Of a stretch of DNA of 42,423 nucleotides, positions 29,648-39,146 are shown one piece after another. Under the pieces are notes generated by a model. The model was not told the origin of the DNA, did not search any database, and saw only the letters and a program-made list of their open reading frames with translations. Location of the stretch: contig NZ_PZJT01000004.1 in NCBI RefSeq assembly GCF_003206135.1, forward strand, positions 1 through 42,423. Direction: 5' to 3'. How positions within the stretch are numbered: the stretch's first letter is position 1; each line of letters starts with the position of its first letter. A program made the position numbers and the translations under genes. Origin of the DNA: Salinicola salarius. Its GTDB lineage: Bacteria; Pseudomonadota; Gammaproteobacteria; Pseudomonadales; Halomonadaceae.

Positions 29648-31060
29648 ATGAACGACCAATCCGGTGCCAACGTACCCGCCTCGATCTTTCGGGCCTACGA
29701 TATTCGCGGCGTCGTCGACGACACGCTGACCGAGGAAACGGTGGAATGGATCGGCCGCGCAGTGGGCAGCGAAGCCGCCGCCCGCGGCCAGCAGTGCGTG
29801 ATCGTCGCCCGTGACGGCCGCCATTCCGGCCCCCGCCTGCAGGCAGCGCTGATCCGCGGCCTGCGCGCGTCCGGTCGCGACGTGGTCGATATCGGCCGCG
29901 TACCGACGCCGGTGCTCTACTTCGCCACCGCCACGCTCGATGAAAGCCGCAGCGGCGTGATGGTGACCGGCAGCCACAATCCGCCGGACTACAACGGTTT
30001 CAAGATCGTGCTGGATAGCGTCGCGATCTCCGGAGACGCGATTACCGGGCTGCTCGAGCGCATCCGCAGCGGCAACCTCAGCGAAGGCAACGGTACGCTG
30101 ACTCAGATCGATGTCGGCGAAGCCTATCTTCAGCGCATCCTGGGTGACGTATCCCTCGACCAGAGCCAGCGCGGGCGCCCGCTCAAGGTGGTGGTGGATT
30201 GCGGCAACGGCGTCGCCGGCGAACTGGGGCCCAGGCTGATCGAAGCGCTGGGGGCGGAGACCATTCCGCTGTTTGCCGAAATCGACGGGGACTTCCCCAA
30301 CCATCATCCCGATCCCGGCAAGCCGGAAAACCTGGTCGACCTGATCGCCAAGGTCAAGGAGACCGGCGCCGATATCGGGCTGGCTTTCGACGGCGACGGC
30401 GATCGCCTGGGTGTGGTCACGCCCTCGGGGGAGATGATCTACCCGGATCGGTTGCTGATGGCGTTCGCCACCGACCTGCTCGAGCGCGACCCTGGCGCCC
30501 GCGTCATCTTCGACATCAAGTGCACCGGCAATCTGGCCCAGATCATCGAACGGGCCGGGGGCGAGCCCGAGATGTGGCGCACCGGTCACTCGCTGATCAA
30601 GGCGCGGATGAAGGAAACCGGGGCACAGCTGGGCGGCGAGATGAGTGGCCATATCTTCTTCGCCGAGCGCTGGTACGGCTTCGACGACGGGCTCTACTCG
30701 GCCGCCCGGCTGCTGGAGATCCTGTCGCGCCAGTCGGTCGACGCCGACCGCTATTTCAGCACGTTCCCGCAGGATGTCAGCACGCCGGAACTGAACGCGG
30801 CAGTCACCGACGAGGAGAAGTTCGCGATCGTCGAGCGGCTGGCCGAGAGCGGCGACTTCGGTCAGGATGGCATCAAGACGACGTTGGACGGCATCCGGGT
30901 CGACTATCCCGATGGCTGGGGCCTGTGCCGCGCCTCCAACACCACGCCGATGCTGGTGCTGCGCTTCGAGGGCAAGGACCAGGCGGCGTTGACACGCATC
31001 CAGCAACGGTTCGGTGCCGCGCTGCGCGCGGTGGCACCGGAAGTGGAACTGCCGTTTTAA
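29648..31060 (+). CDS. algC: Phosphomannomutase/phosphoglucomutase (AlgC)
   Basis: This 470-residue alpha-D-phosphohexomutase interconverts 1- and 6-phosphates of mannose or glucose (EC 5.4.2.8/5.4.2.2) for exopolysaccharide and LPS synthesis. The phospho-serine Ser109 is in TGSHNPPDYNG, magnesium binds DGDGDR at 248-253, the sugar loop is GEMSGH at 330-335 and the phosphate site is RASNTTP near the C-terminus. Length agrees with Pseudomonas AlgC (463). I use the ATG at 29648, with AAGGA seven nt before it, over an in-frame GTG eight codons earlier. It lies in the conserved dut-algC-argB order. Confidence 0.95.
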   Translation: MNDQSGANVPASIFRAYDIRGVVDDTLTEETVEWIGRAVGSEAAARGQQCVIVARDGRHSGPRLQAALIRGLRASGRDVVDIGRVPTPVLYFATATLDESRSGVMVTGSHNPPDYNGFKIVLDSVAISGDAITGLLERIRSGNLSEGNGTLTQIDVGEAYLQRILGDVSLDQSQRGRPLKVVVDCGNGVAGELGPRLIEALGAETIPLFAEIDGDFPNHHPDPGKPENLVDLIAKVKETGADIGLAFDGDGDRLGVVTPSGEMIYPDRLLMAFATDLLERDPGARVIFDIKCTGNLAQIIERAGGEPEMWRTGHSLIKARMKETGAQLGGEMSGHIFFAERWYGFDDGLYSAARLLEILSRQSVDADRYFSTFPQDVSTPELNAAVTDEEKFAIVERLAESGDFGQDGIKTTLDGIRVDYPDGWGLCRASNTTPMLVLRFEGKDQAALTRIQQRFGAALRAVAPEVELPF

Positions 31061-31193
31061 CCCTGCGTCACGACGTCTTCGTGTCGCTGGCGGCACGTGT
31101 GATCGATAACGCAACAGACAAGACCGTCCCGTGTACGGGCCAGCGCCTCGGCGGGAAAGCGCCATCAGCGGCGCGCAGATAGTGGAGACATGA

Positions 31194-32102
<909 letters not shown>

Positions 32103-32128
32103 TTCGCGCCATTCTGATTTCAATCACT

Positions 32129-32147
32129 GCGGGCCTGGAAGGCCCGC
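32129..32147 (+). terminator. Hairpin after argB
   Basis: Arms 32129-32135 (gcgggcc) and 32141-32147 pair over 7 bp with a 5-nt loop, 27 nt after the argB stop. It has no U run, so it is a weak or non-canonical terminator at best. Confidence 0.35.
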
Positions 32148-32225
32148 CCCGACCGCCGAACGGAAGACAGGCCGTCCGGGTCGCTCCAGGAGGGAGCTTC
32201 GACAACACCACCGATAAGAACCGTC

Positions 32226-32843
32226 ATGACGCAGGCAACCCCACAGCTTTCCCGCCGCGAACAGATCCTTCAGGCACTCGCGTTGATGCTCGAGGAGGAC
32301 AGCGGCAAACGCATCACCACCGCCGCGCTGGCCCGACAGGTCGGCGTCAGCGAAGCGGCGCTCTATCGCCATTTTCCCAGCAAGGCGCGCATGTTCGAAG
32401 GGCTGATCGAATTCATCGAAGCCAGCCTGTTCGAACGTATCCGGCGCATCCTGGACGACGAGCCCTCGGCGCTCGCCCGCTGCGAGACGATCGTCCAGCT
32501 CGTGCTGGCCTTCGCCGAGAAGAACCCCGGCCTCAGCCGGTTGATGGACGGCGATGTGCTCACGGGCGAGACAGCGCGTCTGCGCACGCGCATGTCCCAG
32601 CTGTTCGAGCGTCTGGAGACCCAGTTCAAGCAGGTTCTGCGCGAGGCGGAGCTGCGCGAGGGCTTGCGTCCCCAATTGCCGGTGCCGGCGGCGGCCAACC
32701 TGTTGTCGGCCTTCGTGGAGGGCCGGATCAGTCAGTACGTGCGCAGCGACTTCCGCCACCGCCCCACGTCACACTGGAACGATCAGTGGCGCCTGCTGGG
32801 CGACGGATTGCTGACCGTATCGCCACAGGCCGCCTCGATCTGA
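32226..32843 (+). CDS. slmA: Nucleoid occlusion factor SlmA (TetR family)
   Basis: This 205-residue DNA-binding protein binds specific chromosomal sites and blocks FtsZ ring assembly over the nucleoid. The TetR-type helix-turn-helix is at about 30-55 (TTAALARQVGVSEAALYRHF) and the length and C-terminal helices match SlmA (198 in E. coli). The argB-slmA position is less common than the E. coli dut-slmA pairing but the same neighbourhood. It has no obvious AGGAGG, with only AAGAACCG before the ATG. A bidirectional terminator follows. It belongs with the ftsYEX and zapB genes of this window as a division factor. Confidence 0.9.
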   Translation: MTQATPQLSRREQILQALALMLEEDSGKRITTAALARQVGVSEAALYRHFPSKARMFEGLIEFIEASLFERIRRILDDEPSALARCETIVQLVLAFAEKNPGLSRLMDGDVLTGETARLRTRMSQLFERLETQFKQVLREAELREGLRPQLPVPAAANLLSAFVEGRISQYVRSDFRHRPTSHWNDQWRLLGDGLLTVSPQAASI

Positions 32844-32874
32844 CCCCTGCGGCAAGGCATTTCGCCCCAACGCA

Positions 32875-32900
32875 AAAAGCCCGGCTGATGCCGGGCTTTT
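32875..32900. terminator. Bidirectional terminator between slmA and rpoH
   Basis: Arms 32875-32885 (aaaagcccggc) and 32890-32900 form an 11-bp stem with a tgat loop. It ends in TTTT on the + strand and UUUUU on the minus strand, and so can serve both converging genes. Confidence 0.9.
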
Positions 32901-32975
32901 CGTATCGTCCTTTCGTATCGTTCATCGGTCATCGCCGACCGCCTCGCGCCATGAGCGAGTATCTTCAGCCAGCCA

Positions 32976-33842
32976 TCACGCGGCGATCGCGTCACCCAGC
33001 TGCTGCTTGATCTTCTTCATCGCGTTCTTCTCGAGCTGGCGAATGCGCTCGGCCGACACGCCGTAGACATCGGCCAGCTCATGGAGCGTGGACTTGTGCT
33101 CGGAAAGCCAGCGACGCTGCAGAATGTCGCGAGAACGCTCGTCCAGCTCGCCAAGCGCCTCTCGCAGACGACGCGTATAGTCGGCTTCCCAGTCATCCGC
33201 TTCGAGCTGCGCGGCAGGATCGAAGCTGTGGTCCTCAAGATACTGCGCCGGCGCCTGATAGCCCTGCTCTTCCTCTTCACCGGGGCTGGCATCGTAGCCC
33301 GCGTCATAGGAAGACAGACGACCTTCCATCTCGCGCACGACCTTCGGCTTGACGTCGAGATCCTTGGCGATCGCATCGACCTCGTCGTTGCTCAACCACG
33401 CCAGCCGCTTCTTGGCACTGCGCAGGTTGAAGAACAGCTTACGCTGCGCCTTGGTCGTGGCGATCTTGACGATGCGCCAGTTGCGCAGCACATATTCGTG
33501 GATCTCGGCCTTGATCCAGTGAACTGCGAAAGAGACCAGACGAACGCCCTGGTACGGATCGAAACGCTTGACCGCCTTCATCAGCCCGACGTTGCCTTCC
33601 TGGATCAGGTCGGCCTGGGGCAATCCGTAACCGGAGTAGCTTCGCGCGATATGCACGACGAAACGCAGGTGCGACATGATCAGCCGGCGGGCCGATTCGA
33701 GGTCGTCCTCTTCGTAAAGACGCACGCCCAGGTCATGCTCTTCTTCCGCCGTCAGAACGGGGATGCCGTTGACGGCCTGAATGTAACCGTTGAGATCATG
33801 ACCCGGGGAAAGGTTCCCAATGGATTGAAGACTGGTGCTCAT
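32976..33842 (-). CDS. rpoH: RNA polymerase sigma-32 factor (RpoH)
   Basis: This 288-residue heat-shock sigma factor contains region 2 ([19 protein letters not shown] and [15 protein letters not shown]) and the RpoH box [10 protein letters not shown] at 133-142, which identifies it as sigma-32 rather than RpoD or RpoS. Region 4.2 near 250-282 has the HTH that reads -35 elements. The ATG at 33842 is used because GGAGA lies nine nt upstream; the ATG five codons earlier has no ribosome site. It follows ftsX by 270 bp on the same strand, as in E. coli. A sigma-E-like promoter at 33953-33979 fits the known control of rpoH by envelope stress. Two short hairpins lie in the leader. Confidence 0.97.
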   Translation of the reverse strand: MSTSLQSIGNLSPGHDLNGYIQAVNGIPVLTAEEEHDLGVRLYEEDDLESARRLIMSHLRFVVHIARSYSGYGLPQADLIQEGNVGLMKAVKRFDPYQGVRLVSFAVHWIKAEIHEYVLRNWRIVKIATTKAQRKLFFNLRSAKKRLAWLSNDEVDAIAKDLDVKPKVVREMEGRLSSYDAGYDASPGEEEEQGYQAPAQYLEDHSFDPAAQLEADDWEADYTRRLREALGELDERSRDILQRRWLSEHKSTLHELADVYGVSAERIRQLEKNAMKKIKQQLGDAIAA

Positions 33843-33952
33843 GTGCGTTGTCTCCATGCTAGGCGGCGTGTCGGAGCGAAGAGCCGGTATTGGCTCGATC
33901 CGCCTGGAACACGTCGCGACAGGTTGTTCTGCCTGTCTACGAGAGTGCCTGA

Positions 33953-33979
33953 TGAGACCCTCAGTGTAGACAAAAGTTC
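33953..33979 (-). promoter_or_regulatory. Candidate sigma-E (RpoE) promoter of rpoH
   Basis: On the minus strand GAACTT (33974-33979), continuing TT, is followed after 15 nt by GTCTCA (33953-33958). The sigma-E consensus is roughly GGAACTT-N15/16-GTCTAA, so -35 fits well and -10 at 5 of 6. The start would be about 104 nt before the rpoH ATG. E. coli rpoH also has a sigma-E promoter. Confidence 0.55.
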
Positions 33980-34112
33980 AATAACCACGCCAACTTCAAC
34001 GGGCCTGAAATCGGCCATTCGCTGGGCTGACCGATAATACGATGAATGGCGGCGAATGGCATCATGGCCGCATCTCGACACCGTTGACGACTTTTCGAAA
34101 CCGCTGGTTAGC

Positions 34113-35105
34113 CTAGCGTGGCTTGATGTCCGATAGATGACGCCCCACGGCAAGCCATGCTCCCAACCAGCCCAACAGTGTACTAAAAAGCAGCAGAAAA
34201 ACCGAATTCCTGCCACCCAGCGACGGCAGCGCGAAGTGGGCGCCGTAGCTTTCCGCCAGCGCCGCGACCGGCGACGCCAGCCAGTTCCCGCCAAGCATGA
34301 GAATCACCAGCGCCAGAACACCTCCGCCCAGCCCATACCAGGCGCCACTGTAGAGAAACGGGCGCCTCACGAAAGCATGCGTCGCACCGATCAGCGTCAC
34401 GACCTCGATTTCCTGACGCCGACTCTCCACGGCCAGCCGTATCGTGTTGCCGACCACCAGCAGCACGCCCAGGCCAAACAGCAGCGCCAGCGCCAGCGCG
34501 ACGCGCTGCCCCAAGTCCGCCAGCTGTTGCAGCCGGTCCAGCCAGGCCAGATCCAGCCGGACTTCATCGACTCCCTCGATCGTCTGCAGACGCTGGCTCA
34601 GCGACTGTACGGCAGCGGGCGCGGTATCGTCCGGCGTGACCACGACGCTAGCCGGCAGCGGATTGGCGTCGAGCTGGGAGAGCGCATCGTCGACGCCCAG
34701 TGTCTGCTGGAACGCCGCCAGCCCCTCGGCCGCCGTCACCAAGCGCGCGCCGGCCACGCCGGGCTGCCCGCCGACCTCGGCGGCCAGATCCATCGCCTCG
34801 GACTCATCGATATCCGCCTGGAAGTAGACCGTCAGCGTGGCGCTTTCGTCGAGCTCGGCATCGAGCAGCCGGGCGCTGTCCAGCACCAGCCACAGACCGG
34901 CCGGCAGAATCAGTGCAATGGCGATCGCCAGCATGGTCAACAGCGTCGAGATCGGGCGCCTGATCAACCGTAACGCGCTGTCGCCCATCATCGCGCGGTG
35001 ATGGCGCATCCAGGCGCGACCGCCGCCCGCAGCTCGGCGTTGCGGCTTCTGCGCTCCGCGCCGCCCTTCGACACGACGCTCGGCGGAGGGTCGACGCTCG
35101 CTCAT
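34113..35105 (-). CDS. ftsX: Cell division protein FtsX
   Basis: This 330-residue inner-membrane protein forms the FtsEX complex, which controls septal peptidoglycan hydrolases through EnvC-like partners. A basic cytoplasmic N-terminus of about 50 residues (11 to 12 Arg in the first 37) precedes TM1 at about 51-75, a periplasmic domain to about 195, and three more helices, ending in the cytosolic LSDIKPR. This four-helix topology is the FtsX form. Its start overlaps the ftsE stop by 4 bp (ATGA), giving tight coupling. rpoH follows 270 bp later. Confidence 0.95.
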   Translation of the reverse strand: MSERRPSAERRVEGRRGAQKPQRRAAGGGRAWMRHHRAMMGDSALRLIRRPISTLLTMLAIAIALILPAGLWLVLDSARLLDAELDESATLTVYFQADIDESEAMDLAAEVGGQPGVAGARLVTAAEGLAAFQQTLGVDDALSQLDANPLPASVVVTPDDTAPAAVQSLSQRLQTIEGVDEVRLDLAWLDRLQQLADLGQRVALALALLFGLGVLLVVGNTIRLAVESRRQEIEVVTLIGATHAFVRRPFLYSGAWYGLGGGVLALVILMLGGNWLASPVAALAESYGAHFALPSLGGRNSVFLLLFSTLLGWLGAWLAVGRHLSDIKPR

Positions 35106-35770
35106 GCCGCCTCCTCGTCGCCGATGAGCCTGCCATCCCGCAGCTTCAGCACCCGATGGCGCAGGCGAGCGATCAAGGCCAGATCGTGGCTCGCCACCAG
35201 GACCGTGGTGCCGATACGGTTGAAGTCTTCGAACAGCCGCATGATGTCGGCGGAGAGCTGGGGGTCGAGATTACCGGTCGGCTCGTCGGCCAGCAGCAGC
35301 GCCGGCTTGTTGACCACGGCTCGTGCGATGCCCACGCGCTGCTGCTCGCCGGTGGAAAGCTCGATCGGCAGGGCCCGCTCACGATGCAGAAGCCCGACCT
35401 TGTCGAGCGCGGCGCGCACGCGTCGCGCGGCATCGCCTGGCTCGACGCCCTGTATCGTCAACGGTAATGCCACGTTGGCGAAGATGTCCCGATCGAACAG
35501 CAGTTGGTGATCCTGGAAGACCACGCCGATCTGGCGGCGATAGTAGGGAATCTGGCTGATATGCAGTTGATCGAGGTCGTGACCGGCGACCAGCACCCGG
35601 CCACGTGAAGGGCGTTCGAGACGCATGATCAAGCGCAGCAGCGAGCTCTTGCCGGCACCGGAGTGGCCGGTCAGGAACAGCATCTCGCCCCGCTCGACGC
35701 GAAAGTTGATATCGGCGAGTGCCTCGAAGCGTCCGCCGTAGCGCTTACCAACGTGCTCGAAGGCAATCAT
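35102..35770 (-). CDS. ftsE: Cell division ATP-binding protein FtsE
   Basis: This 222-residue ABC ATPase pairs with FtsX at the septum. Walker A is GHSGAGKS at 35-42, the signature LSTGEQQ at 138-144 and Walker B ALLLADEP at 157-164. The signature has T in place of the usual G (LSGGEQQ), a minor deviation seen in other ABC proteins. Its start overlaps the ftsY stop by 4 bp and its stop overlaps the ftsX start by 4 bp. Confidence 0.96.
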   Translation of the reverse strand: MIAFEHVGKRYGGRFEALADINFRVERGEMLFLTGHSGAGKSSLLRLIMRLERPSRGRVLVAGHDLDQLHISQIPYYRRQIGVVFQDHQLLFDRDIFANVALPLTIQGVEPGDAARRVRAALDKVGLLHRERALPIELSTGEQQRVGIARAVVNKPALLLADEPTGNLDPQLSADIMRLFEDFNRIGTTVLVASHDLALIARLRHRVLKLRDGRLIGDEEAA

Positions 35771-37269
35771 GAATCGGCATCGCCGTCCCGACCGAACAGC
35801 GCCTTGACGAAGGTCTGCGCATCGAACGGGCGCAAGTCCTCAAGCGACTCCCCGACCCCGATAAAGCGGATCGGTGTCCCCATCTTCTTGGCCAGAGCAA
35901 AGATGATGCCCCCCTTGGCGGTGCCATCGAGCTTGGTCAAGGTGATCCCGGTGATCGGAATGGCTTCATCGAAGGTGGTCGCCTGGGAGATCGCGTTCTG
36001 CCCCGTCCCCGCATCGAGCACCAGCATCACCTCATGCGGCGCGCTGGCGTCGAGCTTGGCCATGACACGCTGCACCTTCTTGAGCTCTTCCATCAGATGG
36101 CTCTTGTTGTGCAGCCGGCCAGCGGTGTCGGCGATCAGCACGTCGACCTTGCGCGCCCGGGCCGCAGCGACGGCATCGTAGATGACCGAGGCGCTGTCGG
36201 CACCGGTGTGCTGGGCGATCACCGGAACTCGGTTGCGATCGCCCCAGACCTTGAGCTGCTCGACCGCGGCGGCACGGAAGGTGTCGCCGGCTGCCAGCAT
36301 CACGCTACGGCCTTCGTTCTGGAAACGCTGGGTGAGCTTGCCGATGGTCGTGGTCTTGCCGACTCCGTTGACGCCCACCATCAGGATCACGAACGGGCCC
36401 TCGCCCTTCGGCGGCAACTGCAACGGCTGGGAGACCGGTTCGAGCAGCGCTGCCAGCTCTTCCTGAAGCGCACGATAGAGCGCATCGGCGTCGGCCAGCT
36501 CCTTGCGCGAGACTCGCCCGGTCAGCCGCTCGATGATCTCGGTGGTCGCCTCGATCCCCACGTCGGCCAGCAGCAGTTGGGTCTCGAGGTCCTCCATCAG
36601 CTCGTCGTCGATCTGCTTCTTGCCCAGCAGCAGATCGGCGATGCCATCGGTCAGGTTGGCGCGAGTGCGCCCGAGCCCGGCACGAACGCGCGCCAGCCAG
36701 CCGCCCTTGGGCTTCTCTTTGGGGGCCGGTGCGGATACCGGTGATACGGCTGCAGGCGGCTCGGGTTCGGGTTCGGGTTCGGGTTCGGGTTCGGGTTCGG
36801 GCTCGGGCATCGAAGCGGGTTCCGGCGCCGGCGTCACGTCCCTCGCCAGATCGGTCGCGCGCGTTCCCTCGGCCTGGTCTTCCTGCAAGGCCGACTGCGG
36901 CGACTCCTGCGACAGCGGCTCGCTGAGCGCTTCCCTGGCGGCCGTTTCCTCGAGCGAAGAGGGCTCGTAATCCACGGTGGCCGGACGCTCGGGATCCTCG
37001 GCCTGGACGGAAGGCTCATCGGGCGTGACGGTGCCCGACACCGAGGCACGCTCCGGCTCGGCAGGCGCGTCACCCCGGCCGGAGTTCGCCTCGGCAGGGG
37101 TCTCGTCACCCTGCTCAACCGCTGGCTTCGGCTCGTCCGAAGGCGTGTCGTCACCCGGCTCTTCCTCGCCGCGCTCCGCTGCCGCCCTGGCCTCGGCTTC
37201 CTCGGCCTCACGCCGGCGGGCTTCCTCTTCCTGCTGCTGCTTTTTACGACTCTTGAATAGTCCGAACAT
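35767..37269 (-). CDS. ftsY: Signal recognition particle receptor FtsY
   Basis: This 500-residue GTPase docks SRP-ribosome complexes at the membrane. An acidic, disordered A domain fills about the first 185 residues, then the NG domain follows: GVNGVGKTT at 299-307, DTFRAAAVEQL at 329-339, DTAGR at 381-385 and TKLDGTAKGG near 445. The A domain holds a run of eight Glu-Pro pairs encoded by a hexanucleotide tract at 36761-36808. The ATG at 37269 (MFGLFKSRKK) fits the usual FtsY start; a GTG four codons earlier is possible. The ribosome site is weak. It leads the ftsY-ftsE-ftsX operon, divergent from rsmD by 130 bp. Confidence 0.95.
   Translation of the reverse strand: MFGLFKSRKKQQQEEEARRREAEEAEARAAAERGEEEPGDDTPSDEPKPAVEQGDETPAEANSGRGDAPAEPERASVSGTVTPDEPSVQAEDPERPATVDYEPSSLEETAAREALSEPLSQESPQSALQEDQAEGTRATDLARDVTPAPEPASMPEPEPEPEPEPEPEPEPPAAVSPVSAPAPKEKPKGGWLARVRAGLGRTRANLTDGIADLLLGKKQIDDELMEDLETQLLLADVGIEATTEIIERLTGRVSRKELADADALYRALQEELAALLEPVSQPLQLPPKGEGPFVILMVGVNGVGKTTTIGKLTQRFQNEGRSVMLAAGDTFRAAAVEQLKVWGDRNRVPVIAQHTGADSASVIYDAVAAARARKVDVLIADTAGRLHNKSHLMEELKKVQRVMAKLDASAPHEVMLVLDAGTGQNAISQATTFDEAIPITGITLTKLDGTAKGGIIFALAKKMGTPIRFIGVGESLEDLRPFDAQTFVKALFGRDGDADS
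36761..36808. repeat. In-frame hexanucleotide repeat in ftsY encoding (Glu-Pro)8
   Basis: Eight tandem 6-bp units lie here: six tcgggt then two tcgggc on the + strand. On the coding strand each unit reads Pro-Glu in phase, giving an alternating Glu/Pro stretch in the disordered A domain of FtsY. Slippage would change length by whole Glu-Pro pairs without shifting the frame. Confidence 0.95.
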
Positions 37270-37399
37270 GGATGGCTTCACTGATGAAAAAGCCGTGCTT
37301 GCGTCGCTGAATCAGCGCCGATCATTACGGCTTCGGAGAATATCGATAACGAGACATCATCCTATCACCGCGAGGGTTGCGGGGGTACAATTGCCCGCC

Positions 37400-38074
37400 A
37401 TGAATCGACGTCGTTCCCGTCGGGCCGCCAACGGCGCTCGCAATCATGCTCACAGCCCTCGAGGCCACGCCAATGACGCCCGCGCTCTCCAGGGCGCTCG
37501 GCAGTCCGCGCACCGTGGCAGCGGCCAGTTGCGTCTGATCGGAGGCGATTTCCGCCGCCGCAAGTTACCGATCCCCGAGAGTCCGGGCTTGCGCCCGACA
37601 CCGGACCGGGTTCGCGAAACCCTGTTCAACTGGCTGGCCTTCGATATTGCCGGTCGGCGTGTGCTGGATCTCTATGCCGGCACCGGCGCGCTGGGGCTGG
37701 AAGCGCTGTCGCGCGGCGCGGCGCAGGCCATGTTCGTCGAGTCGACCGCTCACGTGGCCGCCGCGCTGGAGGCGAACATCGCCATGCTGGGGGCAGCGGG
37801 CCAGGTGCATCGTACCGATGTGGAACGATTTCTGGCGGGCACGCCTGCCGCGTTCGATATCGTCTTTCTCGATCCGCCGTTTCGCCAAGGGCTCGCGCAG
37901 CGTACGTGCCAGGCGCTCGAATCGGGGGGCTGGCTGTCGCCCGGCGCCATGATCTACGTCGAGACGGAACACGAGCTTGACTGGCAGGCGCCGGGGCACT
38001 GGCAATTGCATCGCGACATCGTCGCCGGAGACAGCCATGGCCGGCTGTTCCGGCGCCAGCCAACGGCCAAATGA
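37400..38074 (+). CDS. rsmD: 16S rRNA (guanine966-N2)-methyltransferase RsmD
   Basis: This 224-residue SAM enzyme methylates G966 of 16S rRNA, EC 2.1.1.171. Motif I is VLDLYAGTGALGLEAL at 88-103 and the catalytic DPPF is at 158-161; IGGDFRRRKLP at 47-57 is the family's entry motif. The first 40 residues, basic and His-rich, exceed the usual N-terminus and may be partly untranslated if a later start is used; no ATG is closer to the domain, and I see no strong ribosome site before ATG 37400. It is divergent from ftsY, the order also found in E. coli. Confidence 0.93.
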   Translation: MNRRRSRRAANGARNHAHSPRGHANDARALQGARQSAHRGSGQLRLIGGDFRRRKLPIPESPGLRPTPDRVRETLFNWLAFDIAGRRVLDLYAGTGALGLEALSRGAAQAMFVESTAHVAAALEANIAMLGAAGQVHRTDVERFLAGTPAAFDIVFLDPPFRQGLAQRTCQALESGGWLSPGAMIYVETEHELDWQAPGHWQLHRDIVAGDSHGRLFRRQPTAK

Positions 38075-38176
38075 CGTCGCCGCTTCGAGACGCTTGTCGT
38101 TGGCCCTGACGCCACGTACGCTGGCTCCCATCAGGTCACCAGTCGTTTTATGGTCATGGTATCGAGACCACCGCCA

Positions 38177-38219
38177 CGAACTTTCAAGGCCCAAACTTTC
38201 GAGGCCGAACTTTCAAGGA
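38177..38219 (+). repeat. Three imperfect 14-nt repeats in the zapB leader
   Basis: Units cgaactttcaaggc (38177-38190), caaactttcgaggc (38192-38205) and cgaactttcaagga (38206-38219) lie head to tail. The third contains the zapB ribosome-binding site AGGAG (38216-38220), and the other two carry similar purine-rich AAGG or GAGG cores. They may have arisen by slippage. Confidence 0.8.
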
Positions 38220-38229
38220 GAGAGTGCAG

Positions 38230-38439
38230 ATGAACGGAGAAATCTTCGCCAAGCTGGAACAGAAGATTCAGGATGCCGTCGACAGCATCGAAATGCTGAA
38301 AATGGAGAACGAAGAGCTCAAGGCAGAGAATGCCCGCTTCCAGCAGGAGCGCAAAGAGTGGGAACAGCGTCTCGGCGGCCTGCTGGACAAGCTGCAATCA
38401 CTGGATAGTACTGGCGACAGCACCAACCAGAACGGCTGA
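38230..38439 (+). CDS. zapB: Cell division protein ZapB (short form)
   Basis: This 69-residue coiled-coil protein matches ZapB: EIFAKLEQKIQDAVDSIEML at the N-terminus and a WEQRLGGLLDKL-type end, which parallels E. coli [20 protein letters not shown] and WQERLQALLGRM. ZapB stabilises the Z-ring and links it to the terminus through ZapA and MatP. It is about 12 residues shorter than the E. coli protein (81), the loss falling in the central coiled coil. The ATG at 38230 is preferred to a GTG at 38224 because AGGAG is nine nt before it. rsmD precedes it on the same strand. Confidence 0.85.
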   Translation: MNGEIFAKLEQKIQDAVDSIEMLKMENEELKAENARFQQERKEWEQRLGGLLDKLQSLDSTGDSTNQNG

Positions 38440-38591
38440 CGCGAATCGGCGGGGCGGACTCTCGCAGACTGCGCAGACTGCCCCGTCGAGCCACCTGTCC
38501 CGCCACACTGCCTGAGTTTCGCGCCTATCCAGCCTCCGATCCTGCCCTCGTTTCTTAAGCTGCCACAAGGTAACGCGCTACCGGCGAGACT

Positions 38592-39086
38592 TCACCCCAG
38601 CTCCCGCGACATCAACAGCGCATCCTCGCTGCCACCGTCATCGCGACGATAGTAGCCACGCCGCTGGCCGTCGACCGCGAATCCGGCACTCTCGTAGAGC
38701 CTTCGGGCCGCCACATTGGACGCGCGAAGTTCCAGCAGCAGGCGTTCGGCTCCCCGCTCGATGGCACACTGCGTGATCCACCCCAGCAGTTCACGCGCCA
38801 GCCCGTGGCGTCTGTCGCTCGGCCGGACACAGATCGACTGCAGCTCGGCATCGAAAGGCAGATAAGCCAGGACGGCAGCCGCTCGCAGCTCGACGCCTTC
38901 CACCGCCCAGATTCCCCAGACGTCGAAGTCATCGTCGAGCAGCGCCGCGCTCAGCAGCGCTTCCGACCAGGCGTCATCGTTGGCCTGACGCTCGAACGCC
39001 ATCAAGGCCGGCAGGTTCTCGATCGCGAGCCGGGCCGGGGCCGTGCCGACCGGTGAACTCTTGGTTTTGCAAACGTTGATCGACAT
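38592..39086 (-). CDS. rimI: Ribosomal protein S18-alanine N-acetyltransferase RimI
   Basis: This 164-residue GNAT enzyme acetylates the N-terminal alanine of S18. The acetyl-CoA motif A is SICVRPSDRRHGLARELL at 84-101, Glu119 (LLLEL) and Tyr131 (RRLYESAGF) have the spacing of the catalytic pair in enteric RimI, and the substrate-side segment is GYYRRDDGG. Length matches RimI (about 148-160) with a slightly longer N-terminus. The start is not well supported by a ribosome site. It follows the HolD-like gene by 60 bp, as rimI follows holD in E. coli. Confidence 0.9.
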   Translation of the reverse strand: MSINVCKTKSSPVGTAPARLAIENLPALMAFERQANDDAWSEALLSAALLDDDFDVWGIWAVEGVELRAAAVLAYLPFDAELQSICVRPSDRRHGLARELLGWITQCAIERGAERLLLELRASNVAARRLYESAGFAVDGQRRGYYRRDDGGSEDALLMSRELG

Positions 39087-39146
39087 GGAAAGCGCTACTC
39101 GAGGAAAGCATTTGACGTCGACGCGTCGGTCATCGGCAGAAGCCGA

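Noticed and set aside
38464..38481. gcagactgc repeated twice after zapB
   Set aside because: A 9-bp double is too short to treat as an element and has no evident role.
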